The position numbers and the translations under genes were made by a program. Of a stretch of 64,000 nt of DNA, positions 1 through 10,924 are shown one piece after another; the first letter of the stretch is position 1, and every line of letters starts with the position of its first letter. Source of the DNA: Glossina fuscipes. Taxonomy: Eukaryota > Arthropoda > Insecta > Diptera > Glossinidae. Below the pieces are notes generated by a model. It had not been told where the DNA came from and ran no database searches. It was given only the letters and a program-made list of their open reading frames with translations. Location of the stretch: contig NW_023998605.1 in assembly GCF_014805625.2 (NCBI RefSeq), positions 339,538 to 403,537 on the forward strand, read 5' to 3'.

Positions 1-1279
1 GCTGTTGTATCAGAAATGATACAATAAATGGAGAAAAATTTTGCACGGAATGGATTCGATGGGCTGTTGTTGCTAGCACAAAAAAATGGTTGTATAGGAA
101 ATTTAGTGTTCCTGGGGATATATAACTTCTTGTTGTGCTTTTCATAGTCTTGTGACATGTCGTTGTACAATAATCGATATTGGAAATATTTCCAATATTT
201 GTTGACGTGACTGGATGCGGGGATGCAGTCAACATTTATTTTCGTAAGCCCACACAAAATCGAGAATGTTTCATATACCGAAAAGGCAAGCACAGCTAGA
301 ATGAAACGGTGAGTTCACTTACATACACTTATGTTTTTGTCTGTACACACGTAAATATTTTATTCGTAAGGTTTGAGAACAGGTAAAAATTACGGAGGCA
401 AACTTTGGATTTCATGGATCATGGGATCTTATTTTTACGGCGGTGTCGACGTTTCACTAGAGGCCTTCCAATTCAGGCGAATATGTGAGGAAATATAAAC
501 TAAGATATCTTCTGCTCTTTCAAATTTAATTGTGTTGAAATAAAAAATATAAGCAATACATCCGCTTAAAGATGTTTTGTGAAAATTAAAAAGTTGCCGT
601 TTGTGTATGTAACACAAAACTAGGAATGAGGTGCACTTTATTTTAAAACATTGCACATTGGATTGGTCACCCAATTTGGCCGGTGTAGTCTCCGTGAAAG
701 ATAATGAACTTCCTCAAAAAACGTATAAATTAACATTGAGTGCTTCAATATCCTTTATGTAGTGATTTAAATTCTTTAGCATCATAAACACATCCTAAAT
801 TTTATTTCTTCCAAATTACGTCATAGTCTGCACTTTATTACTCACAACTCATTGGCATTTGACGTTCTTCCAAGTCGTATAGCATGCGTTAAGCATTTAA
901 GCCATTTCGAATGGCAATGCAACTTAGTTGTCCAGATAATAAACAATAGTAATTATTAGCAATAAACGTATATAAAGCACAAAAAAAACAAACTGCCGTC
1001 ATGATAGTTAATCTCGATATGGGTCTCTGATAAGGGTTTAAAGTTAAAGGGGTTTAGAAAAGGCAATCGAATTTTGCATGGACAATCTCTTCAAATTCAT
1101 CATTTAGTTGTTGAACGGTTTGGTTACGAATTGCCCGTATTGCTTCATTGGGAGAATATTTGATGGACGAAATTGTACCATCAATTTAGGACCTTTTTGC
1201 ATGAAAGTAAAAAAAAACTGGTGTGATCAGGTTACCAATCCGGGCGACAGTCATCCACATGAAATTCATATAGCATGCT
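1..1279. other. No gene recognised
   Basis: AT-rich sequence with only short open frames lacking family resemblance. I see no repeat or RNA gene. Confidence 0.5.
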
Positions 1280-1486
1280 GTATATATCAAACACCTATTG
1301 ATTATGTGCACCCCCTTTATTTATTAGAAGCAGAGCCGACTTACTATCAGAAAAAACAAAAATTTGTTTAAGAACATCCATAATAGTTACCTTAGCAGAA
1401 TGTCTCACGGCAAGCAATTTTGCAAAGGTGGAGGAAAGTTCTGCTGCAATTTTATCTCTATGTACTATTTTAGACAGATGCTTCAC
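1280..1486 (-). pseudogene. Possible retroelement RNase H scrap
   Basis: A short minus-strand frame ends with IFVFSDSKSALLLIN, which resembles the third catalytic block of RNase H domains in LINEs (ifSDSqsAL). It is preceded by AKLLAVRHSAK, where the E-containing helix would lie. Only about 60 residues and surrounded by stops, so the match may be chance. Confidence 0.3.
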
Positions 1487-1990
1487 TACCTAAAAGCTAT
1501 ATACATTATGTCCGACGGAACAGTGAGTGGCATATATATCATAGTCGTTGTTGTAATAAAGAAGAAGCTTTTCTTGACGTAAAATCCTCATGCAACAAAT
1601 ATTGACGTTTTGCTTCGAGGTAGAGGTCGATTCAAGGGTGTTCATGACGACGCTACATCTATTAGTAACAAAATTCTGGAGAGGGATTGAGTTTATTTTG
1701 TTAAAAATTAGACGGAGTTTTTGATAGCAATATGTTTAGCCCCAACGGGCAATATCACTGCCAGATATAACTTTCTGGAAAAAGGAAGGATTCATTATCT
1801 TGACCTTAATTAACTCCTTAGCAGTGCAAAATAGAGCACTTTCAGGAATGGGTCATTCACCAAAAATGACATTGAGAATATGTTGACAAGTTGAGCAGGT
1901 CAGCGCGGTAGAAGGATTGGAGGCGTATGAGATCGATGTACGTGCCTTTTTTGAGCTAGGTAGTTCGTTAGATGCGGGAGGGATTCCATA
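1487..1990. other. No gene recognised
   Basis: No coding frame or RNA gene recognised; possibly more decayed transposon sequence next to the RNase H scrap. Confidence 0.4.
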
Positions 1991-1995
1991 TTTTT

Positions 1996-2205
1996 GGGAC
2001 ACTGACACTCCTCAGCCTGTTACAAATACAAGAACAGCACGTATCTCTTAACGAACACACGCACGCACGTAACCTAATCTGCCGAACGGAGATCTTTTGT
2101 GCCTCTGAGCCTTTCTATACCTGTCCTGCCTATGGTGTCATTCGGCCCGTGATATCTATAGGAGACCCCGAAAATGAGTCCGAAGATTCGTAAACTACTT
2201 TCCTT
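1996..2205 (+). repeat. Dispersed repeat R, copy R1
   Basis: Shares ordered blocks with five other places in this window: ACACTCCTC, then CCGAACGG, GCCTGTCCT-like, CGGCCCGTGAT, and GGAGACCCCGAA. Identity by eye is moderate. Class unknown. Confidence 0.6.
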
Positions 2206-3650
2206 TCATATTTAATAAAACTATATGTTATTTCATTGGCTTTTTTTTCCTTTGCATATTAGTCAATGTTTAAGATGTTAAAATATATAATAGTTACGCT
2301 TTAATTTCTGTAGTTCTAATTATGTTTATGGGTATTTATGTTTATATTTACGTATGTTTTCCCGCTTTTATAGATAAGAGAAAAAAATCGTTTTTATTTT
2401 GTTTATAAAATATAATGAATATAAACACATGTGACCACACTTACTTGGTTCGGTAAAATAGTTACATATATTTAAAGGATAAGATTGTACAAGAAGTACG
2501 CAGGGTCATAATTTTTGGAGATTGATATTTCTTATTTATTTGGCGAGAAGATCCTTCGATTATGTGGGCGTCATTCATATCGCTAGAACTGCTGATAGAC
2601 GCACTATTCCTTGATTGAGTGTCTTGATTAATCGCAGTGCGTGGTAAAGAATTGTAAATAGATCTATTTGTAAACGAGCTTATATTTCCGAACTGACTTG
2701 TGCACAGTACCGCATTAACTCTTCAGGTATCCAAATTAGTGAAACCATATTGTCGGCACTACGCAATTAAAATATTGATTAATGAACAATAGACCCGAGC
2801 TTAACAGAGACCAATTTAAATATTTCATTTCAGCTTCAGCCGTCACCAATTTATTGGTCACTTTATTTGCCACCAAGCCACAGGCTTTAAAGTATAAAGA
2901 GATGTGTTCCACAAACCTATTCTTTATATATATATATATCTCCATTTTCAACGACACACTCATCGATGCTAGTGTCAGCCAAATGATACCTGAGAAATTA
3001 TGACCCGTGTGGAAACTCGTAACTAAACGTAGGTCGCTTCTTCCTAGTTTCAGTATGTGTCATATCAGAATCATATGAATCTTTTCGCCTACCGTTCTGC
3101 AGCACGTTGCTATCAATGGCTTTCCACTTTTTCTTGTGCCCATTGCAATACCACTCTTTCAGTATAGCTTCTTGATAAGTCACACAAAGCGAGACTTTGA
3201 CTTTGGTTTAATGTTGTCACCGTCGCCGTGGCAGAGAGGATGAACAGTTTAGAAAAACTATTAAAACTTGATGGAATTTTTGTTTACATATTTCGAAGAG
3301 AAAAATAATACGCATATAACAAGTAAGAAAGCTATAGTCGGCAGGGGCCGTAGCCCGCATACCCACCACTCTCCCTTTCGCATTCTTCTCTCCAAGTTCT
3401 TTTATTTGATGCTCATATCGCTGGTATTATTAAGAAAAAAAATTAAACTACCAGGTCGGGGTGTCATATTCGTTTTAGAATTAACCCGTTATAAACAGAT
3501 AATATATCTTCATCTGAGGAATGTACGAAATAGTTTTAAACATTCTTTATTGTTTGACTAATGAGAAATAAGCATAGAACAAAAAAAAGGGGGAAAAATT
3601 TAATTACTTGTAACTTTGTGTGGTCATGGCGCATTCTTTAAATTTTTGCA
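2206..3650. other. No gene recognised
   Basis: AT-rich, with a short (TA)n run near 2927-2938. Open frames on both strands overlap each other and match no family I know. Confidence 0.5.
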
Positions 3651-3699
3651 CATAAAGAGTAGAGTGGGTCACAGAATAAATATGGAAAATTTCACTCTG

Positions 3700-4030
3700 G
3701 CAGCTTCTATAATTTGTGAGTAACGACCAAAATCCCACAGATTTTTGTTAACAAAAATCGGGTTGAGTTCAATATATGCTCTACTGCGGGCTTAACTCTG
3801 ACCAATATGGCCCGTTTTCAGTACCATTCTACGTGCAAAGACTTCCAATGTTTCTACCGATGTATTGAGTTTTGCGACCAGGAGTGTGCAAACAACAAAA
3901 ACCACACAGACACATAACCACATAGAGACTCAAGCACATGCACATAGACAGACAGACATGGCTAAAACAATTTAGAATTTGACGCTGATCAAGAATATAT
4001 TTACTTTACAGTGTCTCTGAACCTTCCTTT
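3700..4030 (-). repeat. Dispersed repeat D, copy D1
   Basis: Read on the minus strand it contains TTGATCAGCGTCAAATT followed by TTTAGCCATGTCTGTCTGTC. The same order is seen at 47395-47440, and a related form is common in fly genomes, usually beginning TTATACCC. Outer limits are uncertain. Confidence 0.5.
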
Positions 4031-4585
4031 TGATTGTATAAAAAATACTGAAAATTCTTTTTTAACTAAAGAAATTTGTGTTAAAAATAAAGATCATCTT
4101 TGATTTGAGGCAAAGGTTTATTAAGATGATTCTAAGATATCAAAGATAAAGTGAGGAAAAGTGACAGCAAAAATTGCACGTTAGCTAAAGGTCCTTAATT
4201 GCAAGCTACTGCATAACAGCAACATCTATTAAATGAACATTTATTGGCAAACCTCCTTTCCTTGAGATTTATTTATATGCTGGAAATGACACCACATAAT
4301 CATTTTTATTGTTGTATTTTATTATTGCATCATTGTTTATTGATGTTGATGTGCCCTTTTTATTACGTGGATCATGGTTTGATGATTTTTGACGTCTAAG
4401 TTGTATCTAATTAAGTATAAGCACCTGTATAATTGTATTTATGTATAATTAATAATTTAAAAGATCACTGATTTGTATATTTGGCCCACGCTTTAATCTT
4501 AAAATACTAATTTTTAATTGGAATTAATTTATATTTACTATTTTTGCCTTTGTAATTTTTACGTTAAATAAAAAGAGTTTGTCGA

Positions 4586-4870
4586 TAGATGAGAGGAAGG
4601 CAGGTTAGAGGACTCTTCGGACCCGACTTCGGGGTATCCTATAAACATCGTGGGTTGAAGAAGACCATTAGATGGGGTAGGGTGTAGAAAATGCCTGGAC
4701 TTAGGGTGTACCCGTTCGGTAGGTTTCGTCTGTCCGTGTATTCGTTAAATGGTAAGTACATGCTTCTCCTAGGTGTAAACGTCTGAGGAGTGTCCGAGAA
4801 ACAAAATATAAAACTTCCACATCTGCCGAACTAGCTGGCGCAATCAAATTCCCTAAGAAAGTTGTTGAAA
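4586..4870 (-). repeat. Dispersed repeat R, copy R2
   Basis: Reverse-oriented relative to R1. Blocks TTCGGGGTATCCTATAAACATC, GACCATTAGA, CCGTTCGGTAGGTTTCGTC and CGTCTGAGGAGTGTCC line up with R4 and the reverse of R1 and R5. Confidence 0.65.
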
Positions 4871-5024
4871 TCCGTTTCCGCTTATTCGTTTGAGTAGACG
4901 TACAGTAAGGATTTACAAACATCGCATTTCTTTTAACGCGGTAGAAAATTTTATAGTGGGTTCTGGCCCACCATTAAATTCCATACACCACTTCGCCATG
5001 TTGAATATCGCTGTTAGATTTACT

Positions 5025-5215
5025 GACGTTGCCCTTTACTTGTTTACACTTTGTAAAATTACATTTCATATTCTTCCCCCTTCCGATCAGACGTTAAATG
5101 ATTTGCGTTTAACGAGGCTTCCAATTTGTCAAAATTTTTGATTTACTTGAATTTATAACGAGAAAAAATCAGATTGAATAAACGATTCTCGACATGTTTT
5201 TATTTACAAATTCAA
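5025..5215 (+). repeat. Dispersed repeat C, copy C1
   Basis: About 190 bases that align by eye with 9490-9675: CTTTACTTGTTT, GATCAGACGTTAAATGATTT, AATTTGTCAAA, ATTTATAACGA and GATTGAATAA in the same order and spacing. Confidence 0.6.
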
Positions 5216-5368
5216 CAATTCAACTTTATTCAATTCGTTTGGTTCCGGTTGCCGTGTTTCGTCATATCTACTTGCAGCAATAGTGTACACTAAATCCTTT
5301 GACGGAAGGTCCCAATTTCAATTTACAACCAGTTTCCAAAATCTTGCCACAAAACATCGCAACAAATT

Positions 5369-5794
5369 TTGAACAGGGGACGTTACGTTTTACCAAATCG
5401 GCGGAGCAGGTGCAGAGCACAATGCGCCATCACCGACCATCTTACAAAGAGCTGTCATTTTAAGAGGAGATGTCAACGAAATTCCGGTCTTCGATGTCAT
5501 CACAGACTCTTGCACAACAATTCTTCACTTCTACCATTGAATCCACTTATCCCCGAAAATCCCGCCTTCATCGTTACACCAGCTGATAATAATTCAGTTC
5601 ACAGTTGCCTAGCAGGTTTGAATATTGACGAAAAAAACCATAATTCTGCCGAATTTGCTCATTTAGCAAAATACAAAAATATAATTTTGAAGGAACGAGA
5701 TCATATTAATGACGAAGCTATTGACTTTGGAAGATATTTACAAACGCAGCAATACTTCTCCACATCTATAAAAAAAGGAAAATCTGGAGGCTAA
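5369..5794 (+). CDS. Unrecognised open frame, 141 codons
   Basis: The frame opens with TTG, not ATG, so it is more likely part of a decayed gene or transposon than a whole gene. The N-terminal third is Arg/Cys/His-rich; the rest contains ENPAFIVTPADNN and an acidic, charged stretch to about residue 120. The sequence downstream to about 6100 has similar composition but many stops. I do not recognise a family. It lies between repeat C1 and LINE A1. Confidence 0.2.
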   Translation: MNRGRYVLPNRRSRCRAQCAITDHLTKSCHFKRRCQRNSGLRCHHRLLHNNSSLLPLNPLIPENPAFIVTPADNNSVHSCLAGLNIDEKNHNSAEFAHLAKYKNIILKERDHINDEAIDFGRYLQTQQYFSTSIKKGKSGG

Positions 5795-6832
5795 GCTACG
5801 TGCCCAAATGAATAATGCAGAAAGGCGAAAGATGAACGAAACTACTGCATAAAGACAATTTGTTAAATCGAAAGCTGGGTGGCGCTAATGTAAAGTGAAC
5901 AAAGAAATCTGGGGATTATGATCTCATAAAACTTATTGCTGAGAAATTTCGCAGCGATAACACCGTTCAGGCAAAACCGCCAACAAAAAATGGAGAAGAA
6001 TTACATAAGAAAGTGAAGAAAAGTTGAACGTGTGAATTTATGGAAGCCTACCTATAAAGAGTAAAGCGAATGCTCTGTAAAGTATTTAATATTCCCACAA
6101 ATGGCCAATGCTAATATATCGAAAGCTAAAATAGAAAGCTTGTAGAAAGAGAATGTCTGGAAACTTTTAGAATTCACACTCATGAAGTTTTTATTTATGT
6201 ATCTATTTATTTACTTACATATGGAACCCAGTTAAAATAAATGAACAGCCGAATTCAATTGACTTTAAGAAGAAAATCTTATACTAATTATTATTAAAAA
6301 ATAACGCAAAGTATATAAGGAGAAATGTACATTAAATAAGTAAAAAAAAGGCATACACACAGCTAGTATAGAGACACACCCATAACTAGTATAGATCGAA
6401 GATACAAGTGAACCCCTAAACCATTGCAAAAATACAAAGTTAATTTTCGAATCACACTGAGATGTTAAGAGATATGGAGGAATCGATAGTACCATCAATT
6501 AACTTAGTTAAGACGGAAACGCCAAAAATAAATCTACGTTTCTTAAGTGACGGTAAGGAAACAACCTATTTTTGAACTGATTCAATTGAATCTACATAAC
6601 ATCCTTAGGAAAGAGACCACAGAACGGGAGCATATTCAAGTATTGGTCTAACTAAGCAAGTGTATAGCCTTTTTACAATGTAGGCATCCTTAAACTCTTT
6701 GGACCACTTCGTAATGAAGCCTAACTCCTACCTAGTTTTACATAAAGATAAATCAATGTACAGATTAAAACGTAATGTTTCGTTGAACACCACCCCTAAC
6801 TCGATGAACGAATCTACGTTTTCCAACTTGTG

Positions 6833-7575
6833 TCAATCGATCAAACATTCAACAGGGAATGACGTCTTGCTTGAGAAAGAAAGCTCATTGCATTTTTTAA
6901 AATTTAATTTCATAGAATTTAACGAGCACCACGTAACCAAATTATTTAAGTCATTTTGAAGTTGATACGATTTTGACAGTTTAACATCGTCATTGTACAT
7001 GAAGATCTGGCTGAATTTAATCACCGGGGAAAGATCATTAAAGTATACATTAAATAGAAGGAGTCCTAAGTGGTTGCTTTGAGCGTTCTCAGACGTCACG
7101 GGAAACTATCCGTGGTGATGAAGTTAAACAGAATCCTGGATGATCTGTTATGAAGACAAGTATTTATTTGAGGCATAGAGTTTCAAGATCAATAAGTTAT
7201 GGTTCACTAAATAAAATGCTATAGAAAAACGCGTCAAACGCTATAAAAACTTGGCAAGCAATGCTGGAATGGGGAAATATAAAATTTGATAGCAAAAGCT
7301 AAATGCTGAGTAACAATTTCCTCAAAAAATTTAGGTAAGACACTCAACTTGGCAACGCCGCTTTCGTTTTCAATGTGACACAACTTGTCAGAGCATGATT
7401 TGAGTATACGTGCTGCAATGTCATCAAGCCCAGGCGCACAACTATACTTTAGAGACTTCAAAACATGCAAAACGTCATTTTCTGAAATTACCAATTTAGG
7501 AATCGAAACCGGGAAAGTTATAAAATTAACTAGGAGTGTGAGGATTTTATCAGCCGAAGATGTCTGCAATAACAT
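6833..7575 (-). pseudogene. LINE A1 reverse transcriptase remnant
   Basis: Segment 7575-7234 carries LKSLKYSCAPGLDDI and AKLSVLPKFFEEIVTQHL. Segment 7099-6833 carries LGLLLFNVYFNDL and MYNDDVKL in place of the catalytic YADD. The part between, with the first catalytic aspartate, is disrupted. Confidence 0.65.
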
Positions 7576-7645
7576 TGGTGATTCAGATAATTAAGTAGAT
7601 CCCTTCCAACAAAAACGGCGAAGCAGTCATAACCAGAATAACTTT

Positions 7646-8242
7646 TCATAAACTTTTCCAAAAGTTCGTCTTTCCCATTTTTGTGGGAACATGAAATTTA
7701 AGCAGTAAGATATCATAATGTAAGATGATACGAATACTTAGGTGAACTAGATCAAGCAGTCTGCCATTATAGTTAAGAATACGGTTACATTGAAGTGAAT
7801 TATGATCAAGTAGTTCATTAATAAACACCATAGCTCTATCAGTTGTTGAAGTGCCAGCATTATCTATATAACACCAAGTGGCTTGCGGAAAATTGACATC
7901 CCCCAACACTGCGGCTCTATCAGCAGGTTCAAACTTTTCGGCCACGTCGCAAGTGAGCGCATGTTTCTTACAAACAGAGATATTCGCATTTGGAGGAATA
8001 TAAGAATAAATTACATACAACTGTTTACTGGCAATTTGCGCTCGAGTGACAATAAATTCAACGTCAGGAGTAGGAAATTCAAATGAATAGGACAGGATTG
8101 GAGCAGATATGGCAATTAGTACACTATCACCAGTGCGATCCCGTCGATCCTTTCTAAAAAAGTGCAAAGGATTTTCAAAAAGTTCCGACGAATCTAAGTT
8201 CCAGGTTTCAGTGAAAGTCAAACCGTAAAACTCTGCGCTCAC
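7646..8242 (-). pseudogene. LINE A1 endonuclease (APE-type) remnant
   Basis: 198 codons including VIYSYIPPNANISV, then AAVLGDVNFPQATW (family GDFN, here GDVN) and NGRLLDLV. The equivalent block in A4 reads ALGDFNWPQVTW. The first strands of the domain and the C-terminal SDH box are not recognisable. Confidence 0.6.
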
Positions 8243-8419
8243 TGAATTTAGGTGTGTACAGCGAATTTTTGAGTTTAGACCTCTTTGGTAAAAGAAAGTT
8301 ACTGGAGCTGAAGAATCATTCAGTTTTTTAAGGCTGGAAGAACCAACGAATAAGTATTATGGGGCCATCCCAAGGAATGAATTCCTTTTTTCAGGATCTA
8401 ACTTGCCATAATGGATTAT

Positions 8420-8780
8420 TTAACAAAATTTCCATGTTTTCAGTAGGAACTTACAACACGAAATTTCTCTATGTTGAAACGAAGCCAATTTAAAAATGCT
8501 AACACGTTTTAAATTGACGGATGGGGCTTTTGTAGCACGATAACTTTTTATATCATCGTCAGAGGTGTCAGGCGCCAGTTTTGACACGAGTATTACTTCG
8601 GAGAGAGAGTATTTGAGCAACATGCGTTGGCGTATGAGATTTAAACGCAGAACCAGCTGAAGAACCGTACGCTACGCTACAAGTTGGTGTTTCGTAGGCT
8701 GGAGCAGGAGGTAAGTACCATAGATAGCGATACTCATCGAACATTGTCTTAATTTTTTCAAACTTTGCGCACAATGTCAC
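8420..8780 (-). pseudogene. LINE A1 ORF1 remnant
   Basis: Two overlapping minus-strand frames join into an ORF1-like segment with VSKLAPDTSDDDIKSY and a following KLASFQHREI block. These are reminiscent of the nucleic-acid-binding ORF1 C-terminus of CR1-type LINEs (VSRLxPDTTxxD). A frame change near 8600 breaks it. Confidence 0.45.
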
Positions 8781-8790
8781 GAAATTTTTA

Positions 8791-9489
8791 CTTAATTAAC
8801 AAAAACCATTCCTTGTCTACGAGAAAAGGTTGTAAAAATCAATGTCTTGGTTTCTACAGTTGAAACATGACCAACGTAATCCTTCCGAAGGATCTAGAAC
8901 TGCGTTTGTAGAACGGCCGAAAATAGCGGAGCGACAAAAAACAAAAAATTTACATGCCTTCAAAAATGATCTCCTAAATTAGCACGATTAAAAACACAGT
9001 AAACAAAGAGAAAAATGTAAAGGCCGCAAACCAAGGCAGACGTTTGGAAGCAACAACACACAAAAAATAAGAACGACACTTTTTGACGAGCGCCAAGTGC
9101 TGACTGCAAAAACCAAAATGATATCAACCTAAAAAGTTCAATATGTCACAATAAATTTGAACACTTTTATGATTAATTAGTTTATAAAACCGTACAAAGC
9201 AATAAAATAAAAAAGAAATTTTAAAGTTTCTACACACAAAGCAAAAAATGGGGCCACAGTGCGTAGATTTGCCATATTAATTAATGACTGAAATTGATCA
9301 AAGAGCTATGCAAATTCTGGAAAGTACCACAATGGGATGACTTTTCAATGTTTCCAAATTCTTACGGACAGGTACTAAGAAGATACTGTGAAAAAGACAA
9401 TGCCGAAACTATAGATAGTGTTTTCAAGATACAGGCTGCCGAATCTTCTCAAATTAATTCATGGGGTGATAGGAAATTGTTAAATTTAA
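8791..9489. other. No gene recognised
   Basis: Includes a 75-codon plus-strand frame at 9294-9521 (KFWKVPQWDDFSMFP...) that I cannot assign. It starts with TTG and runs into repeat C2, so I do not call it a gene. Confidence 0.4.
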
Positions 9490-9675
9490 TAATATTGTCT
9501 TTTACTTGTTTGCGTCTTTAAAATATCACTTTTCATTTTCTTTCTCTTTTGATCAAACGTTCAATGATTTTCGTTCAATGACTTCCTTCAATTGTCAAAC
9601 TTTTGCGTTTAATTAAATTTGTAACGAACAAAAATAAGTTGAATAATCAATTCCTGACACAGTTTATGAACGTGG
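9490..9675 (+). repeat. Dispersed repeat C, copy C2
   Basis: Same orientation as C1 and about 4.4 kb downstream. Shared blocks include CTTTTACTTGTTTGC, GATCAAACGTTCAATGATTTTCGTT and TTGTAACGA. No inverted termini were noticed. Confidence 0.6.
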
Positions 9676-10707
9676 AATAAATGATAAAACGAAAACAATG
9701 CATATTTGTTATCTAGCCACGGTTTGCTCTTCTTTTACGCATGTACTGCACGTATACCACTTCACCTGAAAGTACAGAATTCTATTTGTTTTTTTAAAAG
9801 ATTTCAGAAAGTGTAACATAATATCAAAAATGCATTAGCAGAATTTTTGCAGTGGAAATGAAAGAGCAAGCAATTAAGTCCTTGCTAATTAACAGTCCTA
9901 TTACTGCCGTCGATAACACAAACTCTAGAAGTCCCTTAGACTTTAGTACTTCTAATTTTTAAGAAATGTTGGTACATCTTTTCGTTCAGTTATCTCTGAT
10001 AAAAACAAAAAGGCACAAAAGTGATCAAACAATGTACATTTTTGCGCACCATGTGTCCAGTAGCGTTAGAAAACGATTTTCATATGCATTTAACTTTTAA
10101 TTGCTTTGTTGAAAAGTAAATTTCTATTACAATTTACGTTAGAGTATAAATTTGACAACACTTTGCTTTTTGCGTTTACTGAAACTACGAAAAAATTACT
10201 TGTTTAGTCGATTTAACTGCTCAAGGTTTTTAGCGTGAAATAATTCAAAAGGAAAAGCGGAACAAAAGAAGATCTAACACCATTAGGATAGACTTTCGAA
10301 AGTCTGTTGTTTCGAATGCAGGCAGTTCATTTATAAGAGGTGGAATGGCGGTAGAGTGTCTTGTGTTAAAGGCCACCTTTTATCTCTGTGGACGACTTGT
10401 ACAATAGCGCCCACATTAAGCCGACACCTAAAAGTATCGAGAACACCCTTTAGAGCTTTTCGTTGTTCAACGTCGAGAATTTTCAGACAAGTAACATGAC
10501 ATCTATATTGAATTGAACAAAATTGTTTATGAAATAGAAAGTCAACTTATTTCAACTTTTCTTTCATAATTTATTTAAAATCAAATTAATGGAAATAAGC
10601 GTCCAACCAATAGTAAAACTGATAAACTTTGCTCTCTTCAAAACTAAAGAAAAATTTACTGACAATATTCTTAGCTTTAATCAGTAGCAAAAGTTGAGTC
10701 ATTCCGA
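9676..10707. other. Odc: Region upstream of Odc
   Basis: Should hold the Odc promoter and any 5' UTR exon. I see no clear TATA box or initiator that can be tied to the ATG at 10708. Confidence 0.4.
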
Positions 10708-10924
10708 ATGCATTCAAACAATAAAAATCAAGTTTATTATTCCCAAATGTTTAAAGGGAAAAACGAAATCACGTATTATAGTACTGAACTACCATTAAAA
10801 ACAGTTATACAAACATTTGATTTTAAAAATACTGATGAAGCTCTCTTTATTTGTGATTTAACCAAAATTAAGGAGAAATATATTACTTGGCGAAAGTATA
10901 TGCCCCGTGTTAAGCCTTACTATG
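10708..10924 (+). CDS. Odc: Odc coding exon 1
   Basis: Encodes residues 1-72 and the first base of Ala73: N-terminal extension plus first beta strand and helix (motifs ALFICDL and PRVKPYY). It ends in phase 1 before a GTACGA donor; the split alanine codon lies two codons before the PLP lysine. Reading through gives only a short out-of-frame extension. Confidence 0.9.

Larger units (their letters stand above)
6188..8790 (-). mobile_element. CR1-like LINE copy A1, decayed
   Basis: Minus-strand order is ORF1 remnant (about 8780-8420), endonuclease remnant (8242-7646), RT remnants (7575-7234, 7099-6833), a 3' UTR and a degenerate (TTTA)n tail at 6188-6216. The 3' UTR shares AAGTGAACCCCTAAACCATTG with copy A5 and is close to A4. 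Frames are broken by several shifts and stops. It belongs to the same family as A2-A5 by RT and 3' UTR resemblance. Confidence 0.75.
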
